From the NCBI GenBank assembly GCA_023418055.1, contig JAEZDP010000055.1, positions 1 through 27,414 of the forward strand: a stretch of 27,414 nucleotides of DNA. The letters are read 5' to 3'. The DNA comes from Acidobacteriota bacterium. Lineage in GTDB: Bacteria; Acidobacteriota; Vicinamibacteria; Vicinamibacterales; Vicinamibacteraceae. The notes beneath the pieces are model-generated. The model saw only the letters and a program-made list of their open reading frames with translations, did no database searches and was not told the DNA's origin. The translations under genes were made by a program, and so were the position numbers. Below, piece by piece: positions 7,917-17,300 of this stretch. Each line of letters begins with the position of its first letter. Positions within the stretch are counted from its first letter, which is position 1.

Positions 7917-9302
7917 GTGACCTTCGTTTCGCACCCGCTCCGTTCTCTCGTCGTCGTGGCCTCTCTGCTTGCCGGTATGGCCTGTGGCTCCAAGGGCCCG
8001 CCGCTCGCGCCGCTGCGTCCGGTGCCGGCCGCCGTCCGCGACGTACGCGCGGCACGTCTTGCCGACACGGTGCGGCTGCAGTTCACCGTGCCTACGGGGA
8101 ACGTGGATGGCACGCAGCCTGCCGACGTGGCCAGAATCGAGGTCTTCGCGGTGACCGGGGAGGCCGTCGGGCCGGGAGGGCGTGCCCTCACGCCTCGCGA
8201 ACTCGAGACGCTGACGACACGGGTGGCGACGATCGAGGTGCAGCCTCCCCCCGTCTTCACCGAGGAGGAGGAAGGTGAGGCGGCGGACGCCGTCGAGTCG
8301 GCCGTCGTGCCCGTCGACCCGAGGCCGGTGCAGGGCGACACCGTGCGGGTCGAGGAGCGTCTGACGCCCGAGTTGGCCGCCAGCGAGTTCGAGCATCCGG
8401 ATGCGGCGAGGTTCGAGGCGCGACTGGCGGCGGCCCGCGACGCCGACGAGCTCGAAGACGACGAGCCCGTGCCGTCCACCGACGGGTCGGGCCGTCCACT
8501 GCTGTGGATGCTGCCACCCGACGAGCTGTCGCGTGCCTACATCGTCGTGCCCTACTCGCGGCGGAACATGCCGGGGCCGCCTTCTGCGGTGACGGCCGTG
8601 CCGTTCGTGCCGGCGCCGCCGACGCCTCCCGCGCCTCGTGTGTCGCACACCGAGACGGCCTTCGTGCTCGAGTGGGAGAATCCAGACGGCATCCGGCTGC
8701 CCGTCCAGCCCACGGTGGCGCCGACGCCCGCGGGCGCGCCCGTCGATCCCGAGGCGCCCCTGCCGGCGCGGGCGCTCGTCGTGATGGCGCCGCCGCACAC
8801 CTATAGCGTGTACGAGATGCCGGCGCAGGACGCGCCGCCGACGGCAGCCGGCGCGCCGCTCAACGCCGCGCCAGTCGAAATCCCTGCCTACCAGGATGCC
8901 AGGCTCACCTTCGGCGTGGCGCGCTGCTACGCACTGAGGACCGTCGAACGGCGGGGGGCCCTGACGCTCGAGAGTGCGTTGTCGCCAGTCGCCTGTCATA
9001 CCGCAGTCGACACGTTCCCGCCGCTTGCCCCGACGGGGCTCACGGCGGTGGGCAGCGAAGGGGGCGTCAGCCTGATCTGGGAGCCCAGCGCCAGCGCAGA
9101 CGTGGCAGGCTACCTGGTGCTGCGCGGCCGGCCGGGCGAGGCTCTGCGTCCCCTGACCGAGCAGCCCGTGCTCGACGCCACATACCGCGACGACACGGCC
9201 GAGGCCGGCGTCATGTTCGTGTACGCCGTCGTGGCCGTAGACAACGCGAATCCGGCGAACGTGAGTCCCGAAAGTAACCGGGTGCAGGAGGCCGCGCGAT
9301 GA
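7917..9302 (+). CDS. Predicted lipoprotein with C-terminal fibronectin type III domain
   Basis: A 461-residue exported protein. The N-terminus SLVVVASLLAGMAC reads as a lipoprotein signal with an atypical lipobox, followed by GSKGPPLAPLRPVPAAV, a start shared with a group of 'CGxKGPP' lipoproteins. The first half contains a beta-rich segment (RAARLADTVRLQFTVP) and an acidic Glu/Asp stretch (about 118-190). A middle part is Pro-rich (about 225-300). The final 95 residues, from PPLAPTGLTAVGSEGG through YLVLRGRPGEALRPL to ANPANVSPESNR, form a fibronectin type III fold. Such modules usually bind proteins or polysaccharides outside the cell. GTG 7917 is the only reasonable start and has no clear Shine-Dalgarno; a TACCAT box ends ten bases before it. 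It follows hslU by 28 bases and overlaps the next gene by ATGA. Confidence 0.85.
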   Translation: MTFVSHPLRSLVVVASLLAGMACGSKGPPLAPLRPVPAAVRDVRAARLADTVRLQFTVPTGNVDGTQPADVARIEVFAVTGEAVGPGGRALTPRELETLTTRVATIEVQPPPVFTEEEEGEAADAVESAVVPVDPRPVQGDTVRVEERLTPELAASEFEHPDAARFEARLAAARDADELEDDEPVPSTDGSGRPLLWMLPPDELSRAYIVVPYSRRNMPGPPSAVTAVPFVPAPPTPPAPRVSHTETAFVLEWENPDGIRLPVQPTVAPTPAGAPVDPEAPLPARALVVMAPPHTYSVYEMPAQDAPPTAAGAPLNAAPVEIPAYQDARLTFGVARCYALRTVERRGALTLESALSPVACHTAVDTFPPLAPTGLTAVGSEGGVSLIWEPSASADVAGYLVLRGRPGEALRPLTEQPVLDATYRDDTAEAGVMFVYAVVAVDNANPANVSPESNRVQEAAR

Positions 9303-10111
9303 GCCGCAGGCTCTGGCGTGTGTCCGAGGCCTCTGGTGCGGCGTACCTCGTCGAGCAGGACGGGGTGTATCGCACGGTCGCGGGCGACATCTTCGGCGCG
9401 TGGGCGGCGGGGGACGTGACGCCGGCACCAACCGCGGTGCTTGCGCCGGTGACGCCATCGAAGATCGTGTGCGTGGGACTGAACTACCGCGACCACGCGG
9501 CCGAACAGGGAAAGCCGCTGCCGTCGGAGCCGCTGCTCTTCCTGAAGCCCTCCACGGCGGTCGTCGGCCCGGATGGCACCATCGAGGTGCCGAGCTGGGT
9601 CGGACGCGTCGATCACGAGGCAGAGCTTGCGGTCGTCATCGGCACCCGGGCGACGCGGGTGGCCGAGGGCGACGCGCTGCGGTACGTCCTCGGCATCACG
9701 TGCATGAACGACGTGACCGCTCGCGACCTGCAGAAGCAGGACGGGCGCTATACGCGGGCGAAGGGGTTCGACACGTTCGCGCCGCTCGGACCCTGCATCG
9801 CCCTCGACGTGACGCCTGACGACCTGCGCGTCACGGGCACGGTCAACGGCGTCGTACGTCAGGACTCGCGGACCCGGGAGTTGATCTTCCCCGTGGCTCG
9901 CCTCGTCAGCACCATCAGCCACATCATGACGTTGTTGCCCGGCGACATCGTGTCGACGGGCACGCCAGCGGGCATCGGCCCGCTTCACCCGGGCGACGAG
10001 GTCATCGTCACGGTCGAGGGCGTGGGCGCATTGCGGAACGTCGTGATGCCCGTGCCATCCGCCTCGACCGCTGCACGCCCCGACACCCACTCCCACGGAG
10101 ACGGCACATGA
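9299..10111 (+). CDS. Fumarylacetoacetate hydrolase (FAH) family enzyme
   Basis: A 270-residue cytoplasmic enzyme of the FAH superfamily, whose members cleave or isomerise acylpyruvates and related keto-acids. The core holds VGLNYRDHAAE at about 59-69, the metal ligands Glu107 and Glu109 in VDHEAEL, Asp138 in CMNDVTARD, Lys155 in AKGFDTFAPLGP, and the closing GTPAGIGPLHPGDEV at about 221-234. The last 20 residues are a Pro/His-rich tail beyond the usual end. It starts inside the stop of the preceding lipoprotein gene (ATGA) with AGGAGG seven bases upstream, and its own stop overlaps the transaldolase start the same way. The exact substrate cannot be read from sequence; isomerase, hydrolase or oxaloacetate tautomerase roles are all possible in this family. 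Confidence 0.92.
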   Translation: MSRRLWRVSEASGAAYLVEQDGVYRTVAGDIFGAWAAGDVTPAPTAVLAPVTPSKIVCVGLNYRDHAAEQGKPLPSEPLLFLKPSTAVVGPDGTIEVPSWVGRVDHEAELAVVIGTRATRVAEGDALRYVLGITCMNDVTARDLQKQDGRYTRAKGFDTFAPLGPCIALDVTPDDLRVTGTVNGVVRQDSRTRELIFPVARLVSTISHIMTLLPGDIVSTGTPAGIGPLHPGDEVIVTVEGVGALRNVVMPVPSASTAARPDTHSHGDGT

Positions 10112-10761
10112 AACTCTTCGTCGATACCGGCAACATTTCCGACATCAAGCGCCTCGCGGCCCTCGGCATCATCGACGGCGTCACCACCAACCCCTCGCTC
10201 ATGGCCAAGGCCGGGGGCGATCCCAACGCCATCCTCAAGGAGATCTGCGGCATCGTCAAAGGCCCGGTGAGCGGTGAGGTCGTCTCCACCGACGTCGAGG
10301 GCATGCTGAAGGAAGGCCGCGCGCTGGCCGAACTCGACGAGCACATCATCGTCAAGGTGCCCTTCACGCCGGCCGGCGTGCAGGCGTGCAAGACGATGTC
10401 GGGTGAGGGCATCCGCGTGAACGTGACGCTGGTCTTCACCGCGGCGCAGGCCCTGCTCGCGGCCAAGGTGGGCGCGTACTTCGTCAGCCCGTTTGTCGGG
10501 CGTCTCGACGACATCGCCACCGACGGGATGGAACTCATCGAGCAGATCGTCGAGATCTACGACAACTACGACTTCGCCACCGAAGTGCTCGTGGCGAGCA
10601 CGCGTGGGCCGATGCACATCGTGCAGGCTGCGCGGCTGGGCGCCGACATCTGCACCTGCCCGCCCGCGGTGCTCGACGGCCTGTTCACCCACCCGCTCAC
10701 CGACAGCGGGCTCGCACGCTTCCTGAAGGACTGGGAAGAGGCCCAGGCCGCCAAGGCATGA
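10108..10761 (+). CDS. tal: Transaldolase, small FSA/TalC type
   Basis: A 217-residue class I aldolase of the short transaldolase/fructose-6-phosphate aldolase group, acting in the non-oxidative pentose phosphate pathway. It opens MKLFVDTGNISDIKRL, then GVTTNPSLMAK. The Schiff-base lysine is Lys83 in HIIVKVPFT. NVTLVFTAAQALLAAKVGAYFVSPFVGRLDD follows, where NVTL and FVGR are typical of the TalC branch rather than E. coli FsaA. The end HPLTDSGLARFLKDWE matches the family C-terminus. GGAG at 10097-10100 lies seven bases before ATG. The start overlaps the FAH stop and the stop overlaps the carboxylase start, so the three are probably coupled. Transaldolase activity is more likely than aldolase activity, but both occur in the group. 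Confidence 0.95.
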   Translation: MKLFVDTGNISDIKRLAALGIIDGVTTNPSLMAKAGGDPNAILKEICGIVKGPVSGEVVSTDVEGMLKEGRALAELDEHIIVKVPFTPAGVQACKTMSGEGIRVNVTLVFTAAQALLAAKVGAYFVSPFVGRLDDIATDGMELIEQIVEIYDNYDFATEVLVASTRGPMHIVQAARLGADICTCPPAVLDGLFTHPLTDSGLARFLKDWEEAQAAKA

Positions 10762-12305
10762 GCGACGCGCCGCTCGATCGGCTGGCGGCCCTCGAGGCGC
10801 GGTCGAGGGCCGGCGGCGGTGCCGACCGCGTCGCGCGGCAGCACGCCGCGGGCAAGCTCACGGCGCGCGAGCGCATCGAGCTGCTGTTCGACCCGGGGAC
10901 GTTCGACGAGGTGGACGCGCTGGTCGAACATCGCTGTCGCGACTTTGGCATGGACGCGCAGCGGATTCCCGGCGACGGCGTGGTGTGTGGCAGCGGCCGG
11001 ATCGACGGGCGGCTGGTGTATGCCTTCGCGCAGGACTTCACCGTGTTCGGTGGCTCGTTGTCCGAGACCAACGCTGCCAAGATCTGCAAGGTGATGGACC
11101 TGGCCGTGCAGGCGGGCGTGCCGGTGGTGGGTCTGAACGACTCCGGCGGCGCGCGTATCCAGGAGGGTGTCGCCTCGCTTGGCGGCTATGCCGACATCTT
11201 CCTGCGCAACACCCGTGCGTCGGGCGTCGTGCCGCAGATTTCGGCCATCATGGGGCCGTGCGCCGGCGGGGCGGTGTACTCGCCGGCGATCACCGACTTC
11301 ATCGTGATGGTCGAGCACACGAGCTACATGTTCGTGACCGGCCCCGACGTGGTGCGGACCGTCACCCACGAAGAGGTGACCAAGGAGGAGCTGGGCGGGG
11401 CGATGACGCACAATGCGCGCAGCGGTGTCGCGCATTTTGCCGTGCCCGACGACCGCGCGTGCCTGTCGCTCCTGCGTGAGTTGCTGGCGTACCTGCCGTC
11501 CAACAACGTCGACGACCCGCCGCTCGGCGACACGAGCGACCCGCCCGACCGCGAGGCGCCGGCCCTCGATACGTTGATCCCGCCATCGCCCAACCAGCCC
11601 TACGACATGCACGCGGTGATCGGCGCCGTCGTGGATGCGGAGTCGTTTCTCGAAGTCCACGAGCACTTCGCCCGCAACCTCGTCGTCGGCTTCGCCCGCT
11701 TCGCTGGGCGCCCGGTGGGGATCGTGGCCAATCAGCCGGCGGTCCTGGCCGGCACGCTCGACATTGATGCGTCGGTGAAAGGGGCGCGCTTCGTCCGGTT
11801 CTGCGACGCGTTCAACATCCCGCTCGTGACCTTCGAGGACGTCCCGGGGTTCCTGCCCGGGACGGTGCAGGAGTTTGGCGGCATCATCAGGCACGGGTCC
11901 AAGCTCCTCTACGCGTTTGCCGAAGCGACCGTACCGAAGGTCACCGTCATCACGCGCAAGGCGTACGGCGGGGCGTATTGCGTCATGTCCAGCAAGCATC
12001 TGCTGACCGATGCCAACTTCGCGTGGCCGACGGCCGAGATTGCGGTGATGGGGCCGGAAGGCGCCGTCAACGTGCTGTACCGGCGCGACATCGAGCAGGC
12101 CGACGACCCCGCGGCGGTCCGCGCGGCACGTGTCCAGGAGTTTCGCGACAAGCTCGCCAACCCGTACGTGGCGGCCGGCCGCGGGTTCGTGGACGCGGTC
12201 ATCCGCCCCCGCGACACCCGCGCGCGGATTGTCGCCGCCCTCGAGCGCCTGCGCACCAAGCGCGATGTGCTGCCTTCGAAGAAGCATGGCAACGTGCCAC
12301 TGTAG
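10758..12305 (+). CDS. Acyl-CoA carboxylase carboxyltransferase (beta) subunit, PccB/AccD-like
   Basis: A 515-residue crotonase-fold carboxyltransferase that moves the carboxyl group from carboxybiotin to an acyl-CoA, most often propionyl- or acetyl-CoA. The N-terminal half carries the acyl-CoA oxyanion loop SGGARIQEG at about 129-137 and MGPCAGGAVYSP. The C-terminal half carries the biotin-side loop YGGAYCVM around Gly404-Gly405. The ending LPSKKHGNVPL is the standard C-terminus of propionyl-CoA carboxylase beta subunits. Length is normal. The start overlaps the transaldolase stop (ATGA). The biotin carboxylase and biotin carrier genes follow, so all three parts of the holoenzyme are present. 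Substrate preference cannot be fixed from sequence; propionyl-CoA is the best guess from overall resemblance. Confidence 0.95.
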   Translation: MSDAPLDRLAALEARSRAGGGADRVARQHAAGKLTARERIELLFDPGTFDEVDALVEHRCRDFGMDAQRIPGDGVVCGSGRIDGRLVYAFAQDFTVFGGSLSETNAAKICKVMDLAVQAGVPVVGLNDSGGARIQEGVASLGGYADIFLRNTRASGVVPQISAIMGPCAGGAVYSPAITDFIVMVEHTSYMFVTGPDVVRTVTHEEVTKEELGGAMTHNARSGVAHFAVPDDRACLSLLRELLAYLPSNNVDDPPLGDTSDPPDREAPALDTLIPPSPNQPYDMHAVIGAVVDAESFLEVHEHFARNLVVGFARFAGRPVGIVANQPAVLAGTLDIDASVKGARFVRFCDAFNIPLVTFEDVPGFLPGTVQEFGGIIRHGSKLLYAFAEATVPKVTVITRKAYGGAYCVMSSKHLLTDANFAWPTAEIAVMGPEGAVNVLYRRDIEQADDPAAVRAARVQEFRDKLANPYVAAGRGFVDAVIRPRDTRARIVAALERLRTKRDVLPSKKHGNVPL

Positions 12306-12316
12306 AACGGCGCCCC

Positions 12317-12343
12317 GTAGCCTGTAGCCTGTAGCCTGTAGCC
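12317..12343 (+). repeat. Tandem 7-bp repeat (GTAGCCT), nearly four copies
   Basis: GTAGCCT repeats exactly at 12317, 12324 and 12331, then a fourth copy breaks off after six bases. Degenerate relatives (GAAGCCT) continue toward the biotin carboxylase start. It fills half of the 57-base spacer between the carboxyltransferase and biotin carboxylase genes. It has no inverted symmetry and no coding role that I can see. Confidence 0.95.
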
Positions 12344-12362
12344 CGACTCTGAAGCCTGACCT

Positions 12363-13880
12363 GTGCGTAAGCTCCTGATTGCCAACCGTGGAGAGATCGC
12401 CGTGCGCATCGCACGGGCGTGCCGTGACATGGGCATTGCGGCCGTGGCCGTGTATGCCGACAGCGACCGCGAGGCGCCGCACGTGCACGCCGCCGGGGAA
12501 GCCTGGCCGCTGCCGGGGAACGCACCGGCCGAGACCTACCTGAAGATCGAGGCGCTGGTCGAGGTGGCGCGCCGCTCGGGCGCCGACGCCGTGCATCCGG
12601 GCTACGGGTTCCTGGCAGAGAACGCCGCGTTTGCCGCGGCCTGCGCCGAGGCGGGCCTGACCTTCGTCGGCCCGAGCGCCGACGTCATCGCCCGCATGGG
12701 CAGCAAGACCACGGCGCGGCAGACCGCCATCGAGGCCGACGTGCCGGTGGTGCCCGGCACCGAGGCTCCAGTCGGCCCGGATGTGTCCGACCACGACGTG
12801 CAGCGCCTGGCCGATGCGGTCGGGTACCCGCTCATGGTGAAGGCCGTCGCCGGAGGCGGCGGCAAGGGCATGCGGGTGGTCGCGCGCGCGGCCGACACCG
12901 TCAACGCCGTGCGCACCGCGCGTTCCGAAGCGCACTCGGCCTTCGGCGATGCGGCGGTGTACTTCGAGCGGCGGCTCCTGCGCCCGCGTCACATCGAGGT
13001 GCAGCTGCTCGCCGATGCCCACGGCACCGTGCTGCCGTTTGTCGAACGCGAGTGCTCGGTGCAGCGGCGCCACCAGAAGGTGGTCGAGGAATCGCCGTCG
13101 CCCTCGATCTCCACGCCGCTCCGCGAGGCGCTTGCCGAAGCGGCCGTCGCCATCGCGCAGCGCGTCGGCTACGTCAATGCCGGCACGATCGAGTTCCTGG
13201 TGGACGAGGACGCCCGGTTCTACTTCCTCGAGATGAACACCCGCCTGCAGGTGGAGCACCCGGTCACCGAGATGGTCACCGGCGTCGACCTCGTGCAATG
13301 GCAGCTGCGCATCGCCCGGGGCGAGCACCTGACCCTGACGCGCGACACCACGCTCGTGCCTCGTGGGCACGCCATCGAGTGCCGCGTCTACGCCGAAGAT
13401 CCCGACCAGGGGTTCATGCCGTGCCCGGGACGCATCACGTCGCTGCAGGCTCCCTCGGGGCCAGGCGTGAGAGACGACAGCGGCGTGGCGGCGGGGTTCG
13501 AGGTGCCCATCCATTTCGACTCGCTGCTCTCGAAGCTCGTCGCCTGGGGCTCCACTCGCGAGGACGCACGCCACCGGATGTTGCGAGCCCTCGGGGAGTA
13601 CCGCGTGGGCGGCGTACGGACGACCTTGCCGTTCTTCGCGTGGATGTTGCGCCACGACGCGTTCGTCCGTGGCGAGGTGGACACGACCTTCCTCGATGAC
13701 GAGCTGGCCCGCCGCCGCGGTATGCCGTTTGCCGCCGTCTCGGACGATGAGCGGCACCTGGCCGTCGTCGCGACGGCGCTCGACACCTGGTTCACCGCCG
13801 GGCGCCGACAGGCCGCTGGCGGCGCTCCGGGCCGCACCCCGTGGGCGCAGGCTGCCCGGCAGGCGGCGCTTCGCCGCTAG
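12363..13880 (+). CDS. accC: Biotin carboxylase subunit of acyl-CoA carboxylase
   Basis: A 505-residue ATP-grasp enzyme that carboxylates biotin with bicarbonate and ATP. It begins MRKLLIANRGEIAVRIARAC and contains HPGYGFLAEN, the glycine-rich ATP loop GGGGKGMR at 164-171, the bicarbonate and biotin residues in ECSVQRRHQK, and EMNTRLQVEHP from Glu290. The C-terminal biotin carboxylase domain is complete (HAIECRVYAEDP, HFDSLLSKLVAWG, VGGVRTTLPFF). About 50 residues extend beyond a minimal AccC; they end TPWAQAARQAALRR, resembling the linker that leads into the BT domain of fused alpha subunits. The start is GTG with no Shine-Dalgarno, downstream of a tandem-repeat spacer. The biotin carrier gene starts 14 bases after the stop in another frame. 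Confidence 0.95.
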   Translation: MRKLLIANRGEIAVRIARACRDMGIAAVAVYADSDREAPHVHAAGEAWPLPGNAPAETYLKIEALVEVARRSGADAVHPGYGFLAENAAFAAACAEAGLTFVGPSADVIARMGSKTTARQTAIEADVPVVPGTEAPVGPDVSDHDVQRLADAVGYPLMVKAVAGGGGKGMRVVARAADTVNAVRTARSEAHSAFGDAAVYFERRLLRPRHIEVQLLADAHGTVLPFVERECSVQRRHQKVVEESPSPSISTPLREALAEAAVAIAQRVGYVNAGTIEFLVDEDARFYFLEMNTRLQVEHPVTEMVTGVDLVQWQLRIARGEHLTLTRDTTLVPRGHAIECRVYAEDPDQGFMPCPGRITSLQAPSGPGVRDDSGVAAGFEVPIHFDSLLSKLVAWGSTREDARHRMLRALGEYRVGGVRTTLPFFAWMLRHDAFVRGEVDTTFLDDELARRRGMPFAAVSDDERHLAVVATALDTWFTAGRRQAAGGAPGRTPWAQAARQAALRR

Positions 13881-13894
13881 AATGCAGCGCAGGC

Positions 13895-14395
13895 ATGCAC
13901 GTCGCGATCGAGGTTGACGGGCGCGTCCACGCCGTGGACGTCAGGCAGGCGCCGGATGGCACGTTCGTCGTGACCGTCGACGGCGTCGCGTCCACCCTCG
14001 ACGTCCGCCAGCTCGACGAGGGCCAGTTCAGTGTGCGTCTGCCCGACGGCTCGATGTGCCGGCTCGGCGTCGAAAGGGGGAGTCGCCCGGACGAGCGTGT
14101 GGTGCTCGTCGACGAGCAGCGGGTCGTCACGGCGTTGAACGGCCGACGTGCCCGCCGGGATGCCGGAGCCGCCGCGTCAGGACAACAGCGCATTGCGGCG
14201 CCCATGCCGGGTAAGGTGATCCGTGTCCTGGTGGCGGCTGGTGACGACATCGAGGCAGGGCAGCCGCTCGTGGTCGTCGAAGCCATGAAGATGGAGAACG
14301 AACTCTCGGGGGCACGCCCCGGTCGCGTGGTCGACGTGCTCGTGACGGAAGGTCAGTCGGTCGAAGCCGGACGCCTGCTCGTCGTGGTGGAGTAG
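13895..14395 (+). CDS. Biotin carboxyl carrier protein subunit with N-terminal BT-like segment
   Basis: A 166-residue protein carrying biotin between the two carboxylase active sites. The last 75 residues form the biotinyl domain: APMPGKVIRVLVAAGDDIEAGQ, then the biotinylation site EAMKMEN with Lys132, and a closing VTEGQSVEAGRLLVVVE. The first 80 residues are beta-rich (IEVDGRVHAVDV, VVTVDGVASTLDV, FSVRLPDG) and resemble part of the BT domain that links the halves of fused alpha subunits. ATG 13895 is preferred; a longer open frame to 13841 overlaps the biotin carboxylase end and adds unlikely residues. With the two genes before it this completes a carboxylase. Only a weak GCAGG precedes the start. 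Confidence 0.93.
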   Translation: MHVAIEVDGRVHAVDVRQAPDGTFVVTVDGVASTLDVRQLDEGQFSVRLPDGSMCRLGVERGSRPDERVVLVDEQRVVTALNGRRARRDAGAAASGQQRIAAPMPGKVIRVLVAAGDDIEAGQPLVVVEAMKMENELSGARPGRVVDVLVTEGQSVEAGRLLVVVE

Positions 14396-14397
14396 GC

Positions 14398-17300
14398 GTG
14401 CCTGACGAGCCGACGCCTCAGCCGCCGGCCGAGCCCACCGCCCCACCCGCGCCCGACACGGCGGCCCCCGTGCCACCCCCTCGCCCGCGCCGTCTCGGCC
14501 GGGCGGCCTGGCTCACCACCAAGATCCTGCTCGCCCTCGTCGTCGCGGGGCTCGCCGCGGCCGTGGTCTCGGTGCTGGCCGTCGATCTCGGCCCGTCGCT
14601 CCGCGCGCGCGCAGAGGCCGAAGGCAGTCGCCTCATCCGGCGTCCGCTCCACATCGGACGGCTGTCTGTGCGCCTGCTCTCGGGCAGTTTCGTACTCGAC
14701 GACATCGTCATCGAGGGTCTCACGCCGGAGGCCACACCTTTTCTCGAGGCGCGGACGATCGTCGTGGACCTGCCATGGTGGTCGATCGTCACCGGCGAGT
14801 TGCTCATCGAAGACGTCGCGATGCGCGACTGGACGATGGTGATCGAGACGTTTCCGGACGGCCGACACAACTTCCCCCACATCCCGCGTCCTGCACCCTC
14901 TTCGGGGCCTCGACGGTTCGTCACCACCCTGCGGCAGTTTGCCGGCACCGGCGGACGCGTGCACTACATGGACCACGGCCTGCCCTGGAGCATCGACACC
15001 GGGCCGCTCGAGGTGACCCTGGCCCGGGCCGACCGTTATCGTGGCACGCTGGCCTTCCGCGATGGCGACATCCGCATCCAGCAGTTCGAGCCGATGTGGG
15101 CCCACATGCAGGGCACCTTCGACGTGGACGGCGGCTTGCTGACACTCGACCGCCTGCAGATTGAATCCGACGGGGCCACCACCACGGGCTCGGGGGTGGT
15201 CAACATGGGCCGGTGGCCCGAGCAGCTCTACCAGCTCGACTCGCAGATCGACCTGGCGCGGATCCGCGAGATCTTCTTTGCCGGCCGGGACTTCACGCTC
15301 GACGGCGACGCGCACTTCGTGGGCACGTTCGAGCTGGGGCGAGCGTTCCGTGAACTAAAGGGTCGCTTCGAGAGCCCGTCGGCCGGCCTCAACGACTTCC
15401 GGTTCGGCAACCTGCGCGGTGCCGTGCTGTGGGACCGCGACAGCCTGGACGTGACCGACACCTCGTCGGCGTTCCTCGGCGGGCAGCTCGATCTCACCTA
15501 CCGCATGGCGCCGCTCGGCGGGCAGGGCCCGTCGCGCCAGCGACTCGACACGCGTTACACCGGGGTGGACCTCGAGGCCTTGTCCGACACGGTGGCTCTC
15601 GAGGGCATGCGCGTGCAGGGCCGCGCCACGGGCCGCAATCTGCTCGAGTTTCCCACCGGGCACTTCGACCAGCGTACCGGCGAGGGCCAGGTGCAGGTGG
15701 ACGGCCCTGATGGCCGGCCCATGCAGGGGCGCGAGTTGACGGGGCTGCCCGCGCCGCGCGGCACGGCGGGGCCCCTCGATCGCGATGCCCCGCTCGGCGC
15801 CGTCCCGGTGTCGGGCGAGATTGCCTACACTTACGATGGCACCTGGTTACGTATCGCGCGCGGCTATGCGGCGACGCCAGAGACCTACGTCGAGTTTTCC
15901 GGCGAGACGGCCTACGGCAGCCGGTCGAACCTGCCCTTCCACGTCACGAGCCGCGACTGGCAGGAGAGCGACCGCCTCCTGGCGGGCATCATGACGGCGG
16001 TCGGAGGGCGGACGCGTCCCATCGAAGTGGGCGGCACGGGCGTGTTCGACGGACGCATGACAGGGGCCTTCGGCAGTCCGAGGATCGACGGGCAGTTTGC
16101 CGGTGACGATCTGGCGGCGTGGAGCGTGCGCTGGGGACGGGCCCAGGGCACGCTCACCATCGAAGACAGCTATGTCGACATCCGCGACGCCGAGATCACG
16201 CGCGGCGACGGGCGCATGGCGGTCACCGGGCGCTTCTCGCTCGGCTTCCCGCGCAGGGACGGCGGCGAAGAGATCGACGCCCGCATCCAGACCGTCCGCT
16301 GGCCGGTCGTCGACCTGCGCCAGGCCTTCGACATCGCCGACTATCCGGTGGACGGCGCGCTCAGCGGCGAGTTCCACGTCTACGGGCAGTACCAGCGGCC
16401 GTACGGCTTCGGCAAGATGACCATTGCCGACGGCACTGCGTACAGCGAGCCGTTCGAGACCGCGACCGCGGCCTTGCGCTTCGAAGGCGACGGCGTGCGG
16501 CTCGACGCCATCGAGATGACCAAGGGCGACGGGCGTGTCTCGGGCGCCGCGTACGTGGGCTGGGACGGCACCTACAGCTTCGGCGTCGACGGCCAGGGCC
16601 TGCCGGTGCAGGACATCAGGGCGATGACCTTCGAGGGCGTACCGCTCACCGGCATGCTGCGCTTTGCCGCCAGCGGCAGCGGACGCTTCGACGCGCCGCA
16701 GTACGAGGTGCGGATGTCCATCGACGACCTGTACCTCGCCGAGGAGGGCATCGGGCAGGTGACCGGCCGTCTGGCCATCCGTGACGGGGACCTGCTGCTC
16801 GAGCAGCTCGAGGCCGCCTCATCCAGGCTCGCCATGTCGGGCGTCGGGCGCATTCAGCTCGACGACGACTCGGACGCCGACCTGACGTTCACGTTGGCCA
16901 ACACGTCGCTCGACCCGTACCTGCGGGTGTTCGCGCCGGGCGTCTCCCCCTTCGCGAGCATGGTCGGCAGCGGCACGCTTCGGCTGATTGGGCCGCTCGC
17001 GCGGCAGGAGGCGTTGCGCGGCGAGGCGCGCCTCGACGTGCTCGACGTTCGCCTGCTCGACTACGGCATCCGCAACGACGGTCCCCTCCGCCTGACCCTG
17101 GACGGACAGCGCCTGGCCATCGACCGGCTGCGCCTCGTCGGCGAGGGCACGAGCATCGACGTGGCGGGCGACGCGCGTCTCGACACCGAGCAGGTGAGCT
17201 TCCGCCTGCTGGGCGACGCCAATCTCGGACTGCTCCAGGGGTTCCTGCGCGATGTGCGCGCGTCTGGGGCCGCCGAGTTGCAGGCCGAGATGAGCGGCGC

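Noticed and set aside
12317..12343. Heptamer array as a CRISPR or riboswitch element
   Set aside because: The units are seven bases, contiguous, with no spacers, no cas genes and no conserved secondary structure.
10566..13757. A 1063-codon open frame on the minus strand across the carboxylase genes
   Set aside because: It is antisense to conserved, well-recognised genes and its protein is a His/Arg/Gly-rich mix without domains. Long antisense frames are common in GC-rich DNA where stop codons are rare.
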